From assembly GCA_019117025.1 (NCBI GenBank), contig DXAM01000154.1, forward strand, positions 1-40,173: a stretch of 40,173 nt of DNA. Reading direction: 5' to 3'. Position numbers and translations under genes: made by a program. The notes beneath the pieces are model-generated. The model was given only the letters and a program-made list of their open reading frames with translations, was not told the origin of the DNA and searched no databases. The stretch's first letter is position 1. Each line of letters starts with the position of its first letter. This DNA is from Candidatus Microbacterium stercoravium. Lineage in GTDB: Bacteria; Actinomycetota; Actinomycetes; Actinomycetales; Microbacteriaceae. This document shows, in pieces, positions 1-6,268 of the stretch.

Positions 1-506
1 ACGCCGGCCGCGACGGCCCCGACCGACAGCGCCACGATGGGCCCGGCCAGCGCGCTGCCGGAGATGGCGAACTGCGCAATGGCGCTGATCCCAAGGCCCG
101 GCACCAGGTATGCCACGAGGCCGTTGCGCCAGCCGTGCAGTGACCACACGGTGAACACGAGCGCTGTGAACTCGATGATCGCGGTCGCCGTCCACGGCCA
201 CGGCACCCCGGGCGGAACCTCCTGGAGCCGTGCGATGACGCCGGCGGCGGCGAATGCGATGGCGGCGATCACCGGGTTCTTCACCGCGACGATGAGCGCC
301 GCACATCGCGCAGCCGTGAGGAACAGCGCCATCAGCACCGGTGCGCCGTACACCGTCGCCTCCACGGGCGCGGCCACCGCGTACAGGATCGCCGCAAGCG
401 TCGCCGTCGAGGCGTACCAGGTCGCGGTCTGGTGCGCGGCGAACCACCCGCGGATCGCCCGGGGGCGCCGCGGGTGCTTCTGCTTGACCTGTCGTCTCGT
501 CCGCAT
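1..506 (-). CDS. Multi-pass membrane protein, N-terminal part (runs off window)
   Basis: This reading frame starts at an ATG on the minus strand (506-504) and is open to the window edge, so only about 168 N-terminal residues are visible. A basic N-terminus (MRTRRQVKQKHPRRPRAIRG) is followed by hydrophobic stretches separated by short loops: one around residues 28-45, one around 50-70, and several more up to the edge. This looks like a polytopic inner-membrane domain with the positive N-terminus inside. The layout resembles the membrane-sensor half of actinobacterial histidine kinases, but no kinase domain is in view, so that is only a guess. It lies 66 nt downstream of the SDR gene on the same strand, with a small hairpin between them. 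Confidence 0.6.
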   Translation of the reverse strand, partial: MRTRRQVKQKHPRRPRAIRGWFAAHQTATWYASTATLAAILYAVAAPVEATVYGAPVLMALFLTAARCAALIVAVKNPVIAAIAFAAAGVIARLQEVPPGVPWPWTATAIIEFTALVFTVWSLHGWRNGLVAYLVPGLGISAIAQFAISGSALAGPIVALSVGAVAAG

Positions 507-537
507 CACGCCGTCATCCTGCCACGCAGGAGGCGGC

Positions 538-553
538 GCGGGGATCCCCCCGC
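538..553 (-). terminator. Small GC hairpin between SDR gene and membrane protein
   Basis: GCGGGG (538-543) pairs with CCCCGC (548-553) across a 4-nt loop, just after the SDR stop codon on the minus strand. It has no T-run. It may be a weak terminator or only a chance GC palindrome. Confidence 0.35.
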
Positions 554-572
554 AGTGGGAGATCGCCGCCGG

Positions 573-1343
573 TTACTCCGCTGCTGCGAAGCTCGACGTG
601 TCGCCGCAGATGCGTTCGTTGTCCTCGGGAACGGGGTCGATCGCCGCCTGTGCGATCTCCGCCGCGAACTCGGCGACGTTCAGCAGCGTGCCCGCGGCCT
701 CGCGGCGCTGGTCGATCGCGCCCGGGTTGAGGCGGTTGAGCAGAGTCGCCGTGATGGTGCCCTCGATCATGTCGGCCGATACGACGACGAGCTCGATCCC
801 CTTCTCCGCGAGCTCGGGGATGCGCGCGCGCAGCGCGTCCTCCCCGGCCCGCTTCGACAGCGCGACGGCCTCGTACTCGGGCATCGTCGGCGTCGTGCGG
901 ATGAAGTGGGCCTGGTGGCTCGTGACGAACACGACGCGCGATCCGGCGCTCATGAGGGGCAGGGCCGCATCGAGCATGCCGACCTGCGCGTCGCGGTTCA
1001 GGCGCATCGCGTAGTCGTCGCCCATGTTCGCCTCCATCCCGCCGGAAGCGTTGAGCACGAGGATGTCGAGCCCGCCGAAGACGTCCTTCGTCGCGCCGAG
1101 CATCGACGCGACCGAGTCGGCATCGGTGAGGTCGGCGCCGACGACGAGCGTCTGAGCGCCGTAGTCCTCGTTGAGCTTCGCGGCGAGCTTCTCCGCGCGG
1201 GGCGCCTTGTTGCGGAAGTTGATCACGACGTTCGCACCGGCGGCGGCGAGGAACGTCGCCGTATCGGCACCGACGCCGCGAGAGGATCCTGTGACGAGGG
1301 CCGTCTTGCCGTCGAGCGTTCCAGCGGGTATCGGGTTCGACAC
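573..1343 (-). CDS. SDR-family oxidoreductase with atypical active site
   Basis: A 256-residue short-chain dehydrogenase/reductase. The Rossmann nucleotide motif TGSSRGVG is at about residues 18-25, DL at 71-72, and the NASG motif at 98-101, as in classical NAD(P)-dependent SDRs. Ser142 (VTSHQ) fits the catalytic serine. The usual YxxxK signature is not intact: the sequence reads Y157-EAVALS-K164, so the lysine is seven residues after the tyrosine and no tyrosine sits four before it. Activity and substrate are therefore uncertain. The start is GTG at 1343, preceded by a good AGGAG six bases upstream. It diverges from the glycerophosphodiesterase gene with 86 bp between them, so the two promoters probably share this spacer. 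Confidence 0.85.
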   Translation of the reverse strand: MSNPIPAGTLDGKTALVTGSSRGVGADTATFLAAAGANVVINFRNKAPRAEKLAAKLNEDYGAQTLVVGADLTDADSVASMLGATKDVFGGLDILVLNASGGMEANMGDDYAMRLNRDAQVGMLDAALPLMSAGSRVVFVTSHQAHFIRTTPTMPEYEAVALSKRAGEDALRARIPELAEKGIELVVVSADMIEGTITATLLNRLNPGAIDQRREAAGTLLNVAEFAAEIAQAAIDPVPEDNERICGDTSSFAAAE

Positions 1344-1417
1344 GGGTGACTCCTGAGGTCGTGCGAGTGGGTGCCTGACGAACTTTACCGCCCCGCGTGC
1401 CGCATGAACGTGAGTGA

Positions 1418-1423
1418 TACGTT
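1418..1423 (+). promoter_or_regulatory. -10 box for a leaderless transcript (glycerophosphodiesterase)
   Basis: TACGTT is followed by exactly 6 nt and then the ATG at 1430. There is no Shine-Dalgarno sequence. The spacing puts the transcription start on the start codon. No good -35 is visible. Confidence 0.5.
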
Positions 1424-1429
1424 CGCGGC

Positions 1430-2209
1430 ATGGCGATCCACCCGTATCTCGTCGGCGCTCCGACCCCGCGGATCCTCGCCCATCGCGGGCTCGTCACCGC
1501 CGAGATGCGGGCCGAGGGCATCGCCGAGAACACGATCGCCGCGTTCGCCGCCGCGCACGCGGCCGGCGCGACATTCATCGAGTCCGATTGCCACCTGACG
1601 AAGGACGGCGAGGTCGTGCTCTTCCACGATGACCGCCTCGACCGCATCGCCGGGATCCGCCGCGCGATCGCCGACGTCACCCTGGCCGAGCTCGAGTCGA
1701 TCATGTCGACGCGCGGCGGGCTCGCCACGCTCGAACAGGCCGTCACGGGGTTCCCGGAGACGCGCTTCAACATCGATGTGAAGGCGGACGGCGCGGCCGA
1801 GCGCGCGGGCGCGATCGTCGCCGCGCACGCCGATCGCGTGCTCCTGACGAGCTTCTCCGATGCGCGCCGTCGCATCGCACTCCGTGCCGCGCGCGACGCC
1901 GGCGCATCCCCGGCGACGTCGCCGGGACGCACGACGATCGTCGGGCTGCTGGTGGTCTCGACGCTCCTTCCGATCCCCCGGCTGCTGCGCCGCATCCTGC
2001 GCGGCGTCGATGCGCTGCAGATCCCCGAGAAGCAGGGGCGGATCAGGGTGCTCACGCCACGCTTGCTCGCCGCCGCGCACCGCGCCGGCGTCGAGGTGCA
2101 CGTGTGGACCGTGAACGACGAACGCGACATGCGCCGGCTCGTGGATCTCGGCGTCGACGGCATCGTGACCGACCGCGCCGATCGGGCGCTCGCGCACTTC
2201 GCCGGCTGA
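1430..2209 (+). CDS. Glycerophosphodiester phosphodiesterase
   Basis: A 259-residue GDPD-family TIM barrel that hydrolyses glycerophosphodiesters to glycerol-3-phosphate and an alcohol. Family residues are visible: HRG at 18-20, E33-N34, the metal-binding E51-x-D53 pair, H66-D67, the NIDVK strand near 113-117, and a C-terminal VWTVN followed by GVDGIVTD. There is no signal peptide, so it should be cytosolic. The length is typical of bacterial UgpQ-like enzymes. A middle segment (about 180-200) is unusually hydrophobic (LLVVSTLLPIP). No ribosome binding site is present and the mRNA is probably leaderless. rbpA follows in the same direction with its own promoter in the 180-bp spacer. Confidence 0.9.
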   Translation: MAIHPYLVGAPTPRILAHRGLVTAEMRAEGIAENTIAAFAAAHAAGATFIESDCHLTKDGEVVLFHDDRLDRIAGIRRAIADVTLAELESIMSTRGGLATLEQAVTGFPETRFNIDVKADGAAERAGAIVAAHADRVLLTSFSDARRRIALRAARDAGASPATSPGRTTIVGLLVVSTLLPIPRLLRRILRGVDALQIPEKQGRIRVLTPRLLAAAHRAGVEVHVWTVNDERDMRRLVDLGVDGIVTDRADRALAHFAG

Positions 2210-2224
2210 CTTCGTGCGGCCCCG

Positions 2225-2253
2225 TTGACCCGCCCCGGCGAACGCGCTAGCTT
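2225..2253 (+). promoter_or_regulatory. Sigma70-type promoter of rbpA
   Basis: A -35 TTGACC (2225-2230) and a -10 TAGCTT (2248-2253) are separated by 17 bp. This is the best-matched two-box promoter in the window. Transcription should begin near 2260, giving a leader of about 130 nt before the RbpA start codon. Confidence 0.7.
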
Positions 2254-2259
2254 GCGCGG

Positions 2260-2389
2260 AAGGACGCCGATCCGGCGGCACGGCCGGATGGACTGTACAT
2301 CCGCTGGGAAAGCCCCACGCGGAGCGAGGTTTCGGATGATCCGCCCAGCGCGGTTCGTTAGACCTGAGAACTGACGAGAGGACACGAAT
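2260..2389 (+). ncRNA. Structured 5' leader of rbpA (candidate cis-regulatory RNA)
   Basis: The leader can fold into several helices. Hairpin 1 is ATCCGGC (2270-2276) with GCCGGAT (2283-2289). A second domain pairs CGCTGG (2302-2307) with CCAGCG (2345-2350), and stacked inside it GCGGA (2319-2323) with TCCGC (2340-2344). GGATG (2286-2290) can instead pair with CATCC (2298-2302), which would break hairpin 1, so two folds compete. The ribosome binding site GAGAGG lies after these elements, 8 nt before the ATG. I do not recognise it as a known riboswitch class. The structure is an inference from pairing by eye. Confidence 0.45.
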
Positions 2390-2782
2390 ATGGCAGATCG
2401 TAGCCTGCGCGGTATCCGACTCGGCGCCCAGAGCCTTCAGAGCGAAGAGGGCGTCGTGTTCATGGAGCGCAAGGAGCACACGTACCTCTGCGGTACGTGC
2501 AGTCGCGAGACCACGCTGATGTTCGCGGCCGACGCCGAGCCGCCGGCCGCCTGGGAATGCCGCACGTGCGGTGCCGAGGCGATCCTGCAGACGCCTGAGG
2601 GCCTCGCAGAGGTCGACCGATCGGGCGAGAAGGTCGCCCGCACCCACTGGGACATGCTTCTCGAGCGCCGCTCGGTCGAGGAGCTCGAGGAACTGCTAGC
2701 CGACCGACTCGCGTTCATTCGCGACCGTCGCGGCGAGGGACAGGACCCGACCAAGGAGAAGAAGAACAAGAAGACGGCGTAA
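2390..2782 (+). CDS. rbpA: RNA polymerase-binding protein RbpA
   Basis: A 130-residue actinobacterial RbpA, which binds the sigma subunit and core RNA polymerase and stabilises open complexes. The N-terminal MADRSLRGIRLG and the C-terminal sigma-interaction helix RTHWDMLLERRSVEELEELL (about 84-103) are hallmarks. The core domain has two CxxC knuckles (C34/C37 and C57/C60), so this is a zinc-binding form, as described for Streptomyces, unlike the mycobacterial protein, which lacks these cysteines. A lysine-rich tail (KEKKNKK) extends past the family core. The ATG at 2390 has GAGAGG 8 nt upstream. Expression is likely controlled at the promoter 2225-2253 and possibly in the structured leader. 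Confidence 0.96.
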   Translation: MADRSLRGIRLGAQSLQSEEGVVFMERKEHTYLCGTCSRETTLMFAADAEPPAAWECRTCGAEAILQTPEGLAEVDRSGEKVARTHWDMLLERRSVEELEELLADRLAFIRDRRGEGQDPTKEKKNKKTA

Positions 2783-2789
2783 CGCCCTC

Positions 2790-2795
2790 TAAGCT
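2790..2795 (+). promoter_or_regulatory. -10 box for a leaderless transcript (ppgK)
   Basis: TAAGCT, then 6 nt, then the ATG at 2802. No Shine-Dalgarno sequence is present, so ppgK probably has its own leaderless promoter in the 19-bp gap after rbpA. Confidence 0.5.
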
Positions 2796-2801
2796 GGGCA
2801 C

Positions 2802-3557
2802 ATGACGAATGCACCCCAGCGCGCCATTGGCATCGACATCGGCGGTACCGGCATGAAGGCCGGTATCGTCGATCTTCGTGAGGGCACCCTCGTGAGCGAA
2901 CGGGTTCGCATCCCGACGCCCGACGGCGCCACACCTCCCGACGTCCTCGCGACGGCGAAGCAGCTCGTCGAGCGGCTCGGTCCCGAAGGCGAAGACCTCC
3001 CGGTCGGTGTCTGCTTCCCCGCCGTCGTCAAGGACGGCATCACGCTCTCGGCCGCGAACGTCTCCGAGGAGTGGATCGGCCTCAACGCCGACGAGCGCTT
3101 CGGCGAGGCGCTCGGTCGCGACATCCGATTCGTCAACGACGCCGACGCCGCCGGACTCGCCGAGCTGAAATTCGGCGCGGCGCGCGACCAGGCGGGCTTC
3201 ACGATCATGACCACGCTCGGCACCGGCATCGGGTCGGCGTTCCTGTTCGATGGCAAGCTCGTGCCGAACAGCGAGCTCGGTCACCTCGAGCACGAGGGTG
3301 AGAGCATCGAGCGCTGGGCATCGGCATCGGCGCGCGAGCGCGACGACATCTCGTGGAAGAAGTGGGCCGGTCGGCTCCAGCACTTCTACGAGCACATCGA
3401 GGCGGTCTTCTCGCCCGATCTGATCATCGTCGGCGGCGGCGTGTCGAAGAACCCCGAGAAGTTCCTGCCGATGATCGAGACCCGCGCGCCGATCGTGACG
3501 GCCGTGCACCGCAATAACGCCGGCATCATCGGCGCCGCGAGCCTCATCCTCGGGTGA
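2802..3557 (+). CDS. ppgK: Polyphosphate glucokinase
   Basis: A 251-residue ROK-family kinase of the actinobacterial polyphosphate-glucokinase type, which phosphorylates glucose with polyphosphate (and usually ATP). Visible motifs are the phosphate-binding GIDIGGTGMKAG at the N-terminus, the catalytic region FVNDADAAG, the second phosphate loop LGTGIGSA, the glucose-contacting ELGHLE, and the PPGK signature WAGRLQHFYEHIE. The length fits the family (about 250-270). It probably produces glucose-6-phosphate in the cytosol. It is followed by a strong bidirectional terminator facing the convergent hibernation-factor gene. Confidence 0.95.
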   Translation: MTNAPQRAIGIDIGGTGMKAGIVDLREGTLVSERVRIPTPDGATPPDVLATAKQLVERLGPEGEDLPVGVCFPAVVKDGITLSAANVSEEWIGLNADERFGEALGRDIRFVNDADAAGLAELKFGAARDQAGFTIMTTLGTGIGSAFLFDGKLVPNSELGHLEHEGESIERWASASARERDDISWKKWAGRLQHFYEHIEAVFSPDLIIVGGGVSKNPEKFLPMIETRAPIVTAVHRNNAGIIGAASLILG

Positions 3558-3562
3558 GATCG

Positions 3563-3594
3563 GCGGGCCGACTCCGTTCCAGGGGTCGGCCCGC
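3563..3594. terminator. Bidirectional terminator hairpin between ppgK and the Rv2629-like gene
   Basis: GCGGGCCGAC (3563-3572) pairs perfectly with GTCGGCCCGC (3585-3594) over a 12-nt loop. It sits between two convergent stop codons. It has no long T-run, which is usual for actinobacteria. Confidence 0.75.
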
Positions 3595-3609
3595 ACACCG
3601 CGCGCCGGC

Positions 3610-4770
3610 TCACTGAGCCTCGTCGCCTTCGTCCGGATCCGCCCATCGCAGAGACGCGAGCGGCTGGCGCACGGGTCGTTCATCGCGCGCGGCGTCATCC
3701 GCACGGGGCTCCTCTTCCTCGACCATGACGCCGGCATCGGTGAGCACGGCCGCGCGCGCCAGTGCCTCCGGCACGGGCAAGCGGCAGATCGTCCCGGCCC
3801 CGAGCGACTCCGAGGCGTCCGATGCGATCCACGGCGGCGCATCGAGCGCGAGCAGCCCGGCGCCGCCATCCGGTGTGCCGTCATCGAGCATGCGCCCGTC
3901 GAGCAGCAGCGTGTCGACGCGCGCCTGCTGCAGCGCCGCTGTGACCTCGTCGATGCCCTCCGCTCCCCCGCTGCCGCTGTCCTCCGCGGCGCGGTCGCGG
4001 ATCCGCTCGATCCGGTCTCGCACATGGTGCTCGACGGCCTGAGCGATCGCCTCGTCGACGTCGGTGAGGTCGGCGCCGTCGGCCTGCGCGTGCACGTCGA
4101 TGTCGACGACCAGCTCGCGCTCGGCGCTGCCCAGCGCGTCCACCAGCAGCTGTCGCGCGCGCACATCGCCCGCGACCGCCACGAACGCGGGGTGCTCCTC
4201 GCGGATCAGTTCGCTGACGGCCGCCGCGACGTCGGTCTGATTCCGCTTCCAGGTGTTCTCGGCGGATCGTTGGAAGTTGGCGTGCGACCACCCGCCCGCC
4301 TGCACCTTCGTCATGTCGTCGGAATCGCCCTCGACGCTGGTGTGGGTCAGGGCGCCCCGCGCGGCCTTCTCCAGCCGGATGTCCGCGGCATCGCGACTCG
4401 TCTCGACCACGAGGTAGCGCACGGTTCCGGACGCGTGGCGCAGCGCCGGCAGGATCTCCGGGAGCGGGCCGTGTGAGAGGCGCTCGGGCCCGCGGCGGCC
4501 ATCGGCGAAGCTCTCGTCAAGGGCGATCTCGCCGCCGGTGGCGAAGACGATCCGCGCAGACGGGCTCGGGAGTCCGTTGCGCTGTGCCAGCGCCCGCTCG
4601 ATCGCCACCGCGTCCTCCGTCGGGGCGCCATCCGCGATGAGCCGGTCGCGGACGGACTTCTCCCGCGCCTCCTCCTCGACCTGCGGAAGCGACCCGCTGC
4701 CGTCGACGTAGGCGCTCGTCCAGGCGCCGCCGCGTTCGATGAATTCCTTCAACCGAGCATCGATCGTCAT
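3610..4770 (-). CDS. Rv2629/Balon-family (bacterial eRF1-like) ribosome-hibernation factor
   Basis: A 386-residue member of the bacterial-archaeal eRF1-like family that includes mycobacterial Rv2629 and the hibernation factor Balon, which occupies the ribosomal A site in stalled or cold-stressed cells. The diagnostic segment is GGWSHANFQRSAENTWKRNQ at residues 159-178, in the place of the GGQ loop of release factors. There is no GGQ, so peptide release is not expected. A Rossmann-like central domain (FVAVAGDVRARQLLVDAL, about 196-213) and a C-terminal domain with TLLLDGR (287-293) follow, then an acidic tail. The start chosen is the ATG at 4770 because a GAGGAGG ribosome binding site lies just upstream; the frame stays open further but without support. 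That ribosome binding site lies inside a hairpin (4772-4822). Confidence 0.85.
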   Translation of the reverse strand: MTIDARLKEFIERGGAWTSAYVDGSGSLPQVEEEAREKSVRDRLIADGAPTEDAVAIERALAQRNGLPSPSARIVFATGGEIALDESFADGRRGPERLSHGPLPEILPALRHASGTVRYLVVETSRDAADIRLEKAARGALTHTSVEGDSDDMTKVQAGGWSHANFQRSAENTWKRNQTDVAAAVSELIREEHPAFVAVAGDVRARQLLVDALGSAERELVVDIDVHAQADGADLTDVDEAIAQAVEHHVRDRIERIRDRAAEDSGSGGAEGIDEVTAALQQARVDTLLLDGRMLDDGTPDGGAGLLALDAPPWIASDASESLGAGTICRLPVPEALARAAVLTDAGVMVEEEEPRADDAARDERPVRQPLASLRWADPDEGDEAQ

Positions 4771-4771
4771 T

Positions 4772-4822
4772 CTGCGTCCTCCTCGTCTCGTCGTTCTGAA
4801 CGAGGCTAGGAGGAGAGCGCAG
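4772..4822 (-). promoter_or_regulatory. Hairpin sequestering the ribosome binding site of the hibernation-factor gene
   Basis: In the minus-strand mRNA the segment copied from 4822-4810 (CTGCGCTCTCCTC) pairs with the segment from 4784-4772 (GAGGAGGACGCAG) with one mismatch and one G-U pair over 13 positions. The downstream arm contains the Shine-Dalgarno GAGGAGG and ends one base before the ATG. The 25-nt loop holds a smaller CGTT/AACG pairing. The fold would block initiation. Confidence 0.6.
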
Positions 4823-4917
4823 GGGAATCGATCGGGTTGACGGATCCGAATGCAGAGGGTAGACGGCAGGCCTGCGGCGCTTCGGGCCGAGGGCACCTGG
4901 TCCGTCAGACAGATATG

Positions 4918-5283
4918 AACGAATGGGCCGGCCTGTACGCCGGGTTCTGTCTGGGAGACGGATCCCCCTCGACGGCCATCTCTCTCGGCGACACGTTGCC
5001 GTGCCGCTCCAGCAACCTACCCGGGAACTCGGCGGGCAGCCTCAGCGTTCCCTGTTGGTCTTGCTCCGGGCGAGGTTTACCCAGCGAGCCGTGTCGCCAC
5101 GGCCCCTGGTGGTCTCTTACACCACCGTTTCACCCTTACCGGCACGGATGCCGGCGGTCTGCTCTCTGCTGCACTTTCTCGCGGATCTCTCCGGGTGGGT
5201 GTTACCCACCGCCCTGCCCTGCGGAGCCCGGACGTTCCTCGGCGCGCTTGCGCGCGACGCGACCGCCCGGCCGACCCATTCGC
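4918..5283 (-). ncRNA. rnpB: RNase P RNA
   Basis: The minus strand carries the catalytic RNA of RNase P, which trims tRNA 5' ends. The 5' conserved P4 region reads GAGGAACGTCCGGGCTCC and the 3' conserved region reads ACAGAACCCGGCGTACAG, both hallmarks. The termini form a 13-bp P1 helix: GAATGGGTCGGCC (5' end, near 5281) with GGCCGGCCCATTC (3' end, near 4921). The length of about 366 nt fits bacterial type A RNAs. It starts about 11 nt after the stop codon of the zinc-ribbon gene. The ends are estimated from P1 and may be off by a few bases. Confidence 0.95.
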
Positions 5284-5291
5284 AAGGGTCG

Positions 5292-5297
5292 AGTCTA
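5292..5297 (-). promoter_or_regulatory. -10 box of rnpB overlapping the upstream stop codon
   Basis: TAGACT on the minus strand, 7-9 nt before the predicted 5' end of RNase P RNA. Its first three bases are the TAG stop of the zinc-ribbon gene. The -35 region is not convincing. Confidence 0.5.
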
Positions 5298-6029
5298 CGT
5301 CAGTCCCGACTCGGCCGTGCGCACGATGATGCATCCGCACTCGGGGCAGTGCATGACGTCGTCGTCCGCGGCCTTGCGGAGCTGGGCGATGTCGGTGGGC
5401 GCGAGCGCCATGTGGCATCCGCCGCACGTGCCGTGCTGGAAGTGGCCGACCGCAGGTCCGCGCGCGGCGAGCCGTTCGTAGAGCGCGACGAGGTCGGAGG
5501 GGATCCTGCTCACCACGGCTGCGCGGTCGCGCGTCAGCTGCTGCACCTCGGCGGCGGCCTTCTCGACGGCGGCCTTTCCTCCGACGCTCAGCTCCTGGCC
5601 CTCGGCGGTCGTCTGTTCGAGCAGGCGCTGCTGGGCGGCGACCGCTTCGTCGGCGGCCTGCAGCAGTTCCATGAGCTCGAGCTGCTGCGTCTCGAGGCCA
5701 TCGATGCGCACCGCGAGGGAATCGATCTCGCCCTCGAGCGCACGCGCCTCTCGCGCGACCGCGGTCTTGCCGAGGAGATCGCGGTCGCGCTCCTGACGGG
5801 TGCGCGCGACGCTGATATCGCTCTCGACACGGCCGAGCTGCACCTTCAGGTCGTCACGGGCGTTGGTCTTCTCGACGAGCGTACGTCCCTGTTCACCGCG
5901 AGTGGCGATGAGCTCCTTCACGCGGGCGGCCTGAGGCGGGTGCTGCCTCGCGTCCTCCGCGCGCTGGAGCTCGATGTCCACTCGGACGAGGTCGAGCAGG
6001 GATCGCTGGTCAGACGGCGATGCTTTCAC
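5295..6029 (-). CDS. C4-type zinc-ribbon, coiled-coil protein (DUF164/HP0958-like)
   Basis: A 244-residue protein with a long helical, probably coiled-coil, region (residues 1-180, rich in Q, E, R, A and L) and a C-terminal zinc ribbon: C202-GG-C205-H and C228-PE-C231 with an extra C233. This is the DUF164/HP0958 architecture, whose members act as nucleic-acid or protein adaptors; the cellular role in actinobacteria is not settled. The start is GTG at 6029, giving the usual VKASPSDQ beginning of the family. That GTG is one base after the 3' end of tRNA-Val, so the only possible Shine-Dalgarno (AGGA) lies in the tRNA acceptor stem. The gene ends in the -10 box of rnpB. Confidence 0.88.
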   Translation of the reverse strand: MKASPSDQRSLLDLVRVDIELQRAEDARQHPPQAARVKELIATRGEQGRTLVEKTNARDDLKVQLGRVESDISVARTRQERDRDLLGKTAVAREARALEGEIDSLAVRIDGLETQQLELMELLQAADEAVAAQQRLLEQTTAEGQELSVGGKAAVEKAAAEVQQLTRDRAAVVSRIPSDLVALYERLAARGPAVGHFQHGTCGGCHMALAPTDIAQLRKAADDDVMHCPECGCIIVRTAESGLT

Positions 6030-6030
6030 G

Positions 6031-6103
6031 TGGGTCCTGCCGGGATCGAACCGACGACCACCTGGGTGTAAACCAGGTGCTCTACCAGCTGAGCTAAAGA
6101 CCC
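6031..6103 (-). tRNA. tRNA-Val (anticodon UAC)
   Basis: A 73-nt cloverleaf on the minus strand. The acceptor GGGTCTT pairs with AGGACCC, the D arm reads AGCTCAGCTGGTAGAGC, the anticodon stem CCTGG/CCAGG encloses the loop TTTACAC (anticodon TAC), and the T arm contains GGTTCGATCC. The discriminator is A (complement of 6031). CCA is not encoded; the next bases are C and then the GTG of the zinc-ribbon gene. Confidence 0.96.
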
Positions 6104-6112
6104 GTTGCACAG

Positions 6113-6118
6113 AGTCTA
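6113..6118 (-). promoter_or_regulatory. -10 box of tRNA-Val
   Basis: TAGACT on the minus strand, 9 nt before the tRNA 5' end. Its -35 region would fall in the CIRCE-like inverted repeat at 6137-6163. Confidence 0.5.
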
Positions 6119-6136
6119 CGCGGTTCGGGGGGCCGC

Positions 6137-6163
6137 TTTGCACTCCATGCCTCTGAGTGCCGA
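6137..6163. promoter_or_regulatory. CIRCE-like inverted repeat between tRNA-Val and aceE
   Basis: TTTGCACTC (6137-6145), a 9-nt spacer, then GAGTGCCGA (6155-6163). The arms and spacer match the HrcA operator CIRCE (TTAGCACTC-N9-GAGTGCTAA) in 8/9 and 7/9 positions, with the inner six bases of both arms perfect. The confirmed CIRCE in this window at hrcA has the same core. It abuts a -10 box TAGGCT (6164-6169) of aceE and overlaps the -35 region of the tRNA-Val promoter. HrcA binding is an inference. Confidence 0.6.
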
Positions 6164-6169
6164 TAGGCT
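6164..6169 (+). promoter_or_regulatory. Probable -10 box of aceE
   Basis: TAGGCT directly after the CIRCE-like repeat. Transcription would start near 6176, leaving a leader of about 93 nt. The best -35 candidate (TTGCAC, 6138-6143) is 20 bp away, so the promoter is suboptimal or needs an activator. Confidence 0.45.
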
Positions 6170-6268
6170 GGGACCATCCGTGTGCGCCGACCCGACCACC
6201 GCTCGCTTCCACGCACACCTCGATCCGCAATCCGGGCACGATCTGCCCGCACGACGAAAGGTCACATC

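Noticed and set aside
5331..5350. CCGCACTCGGGGCAGTGC as another CIRCE half-site
   Set aside because: The spacing between arms is wrong and it lies inside the zinc-ribbon codons (the CPEC region).
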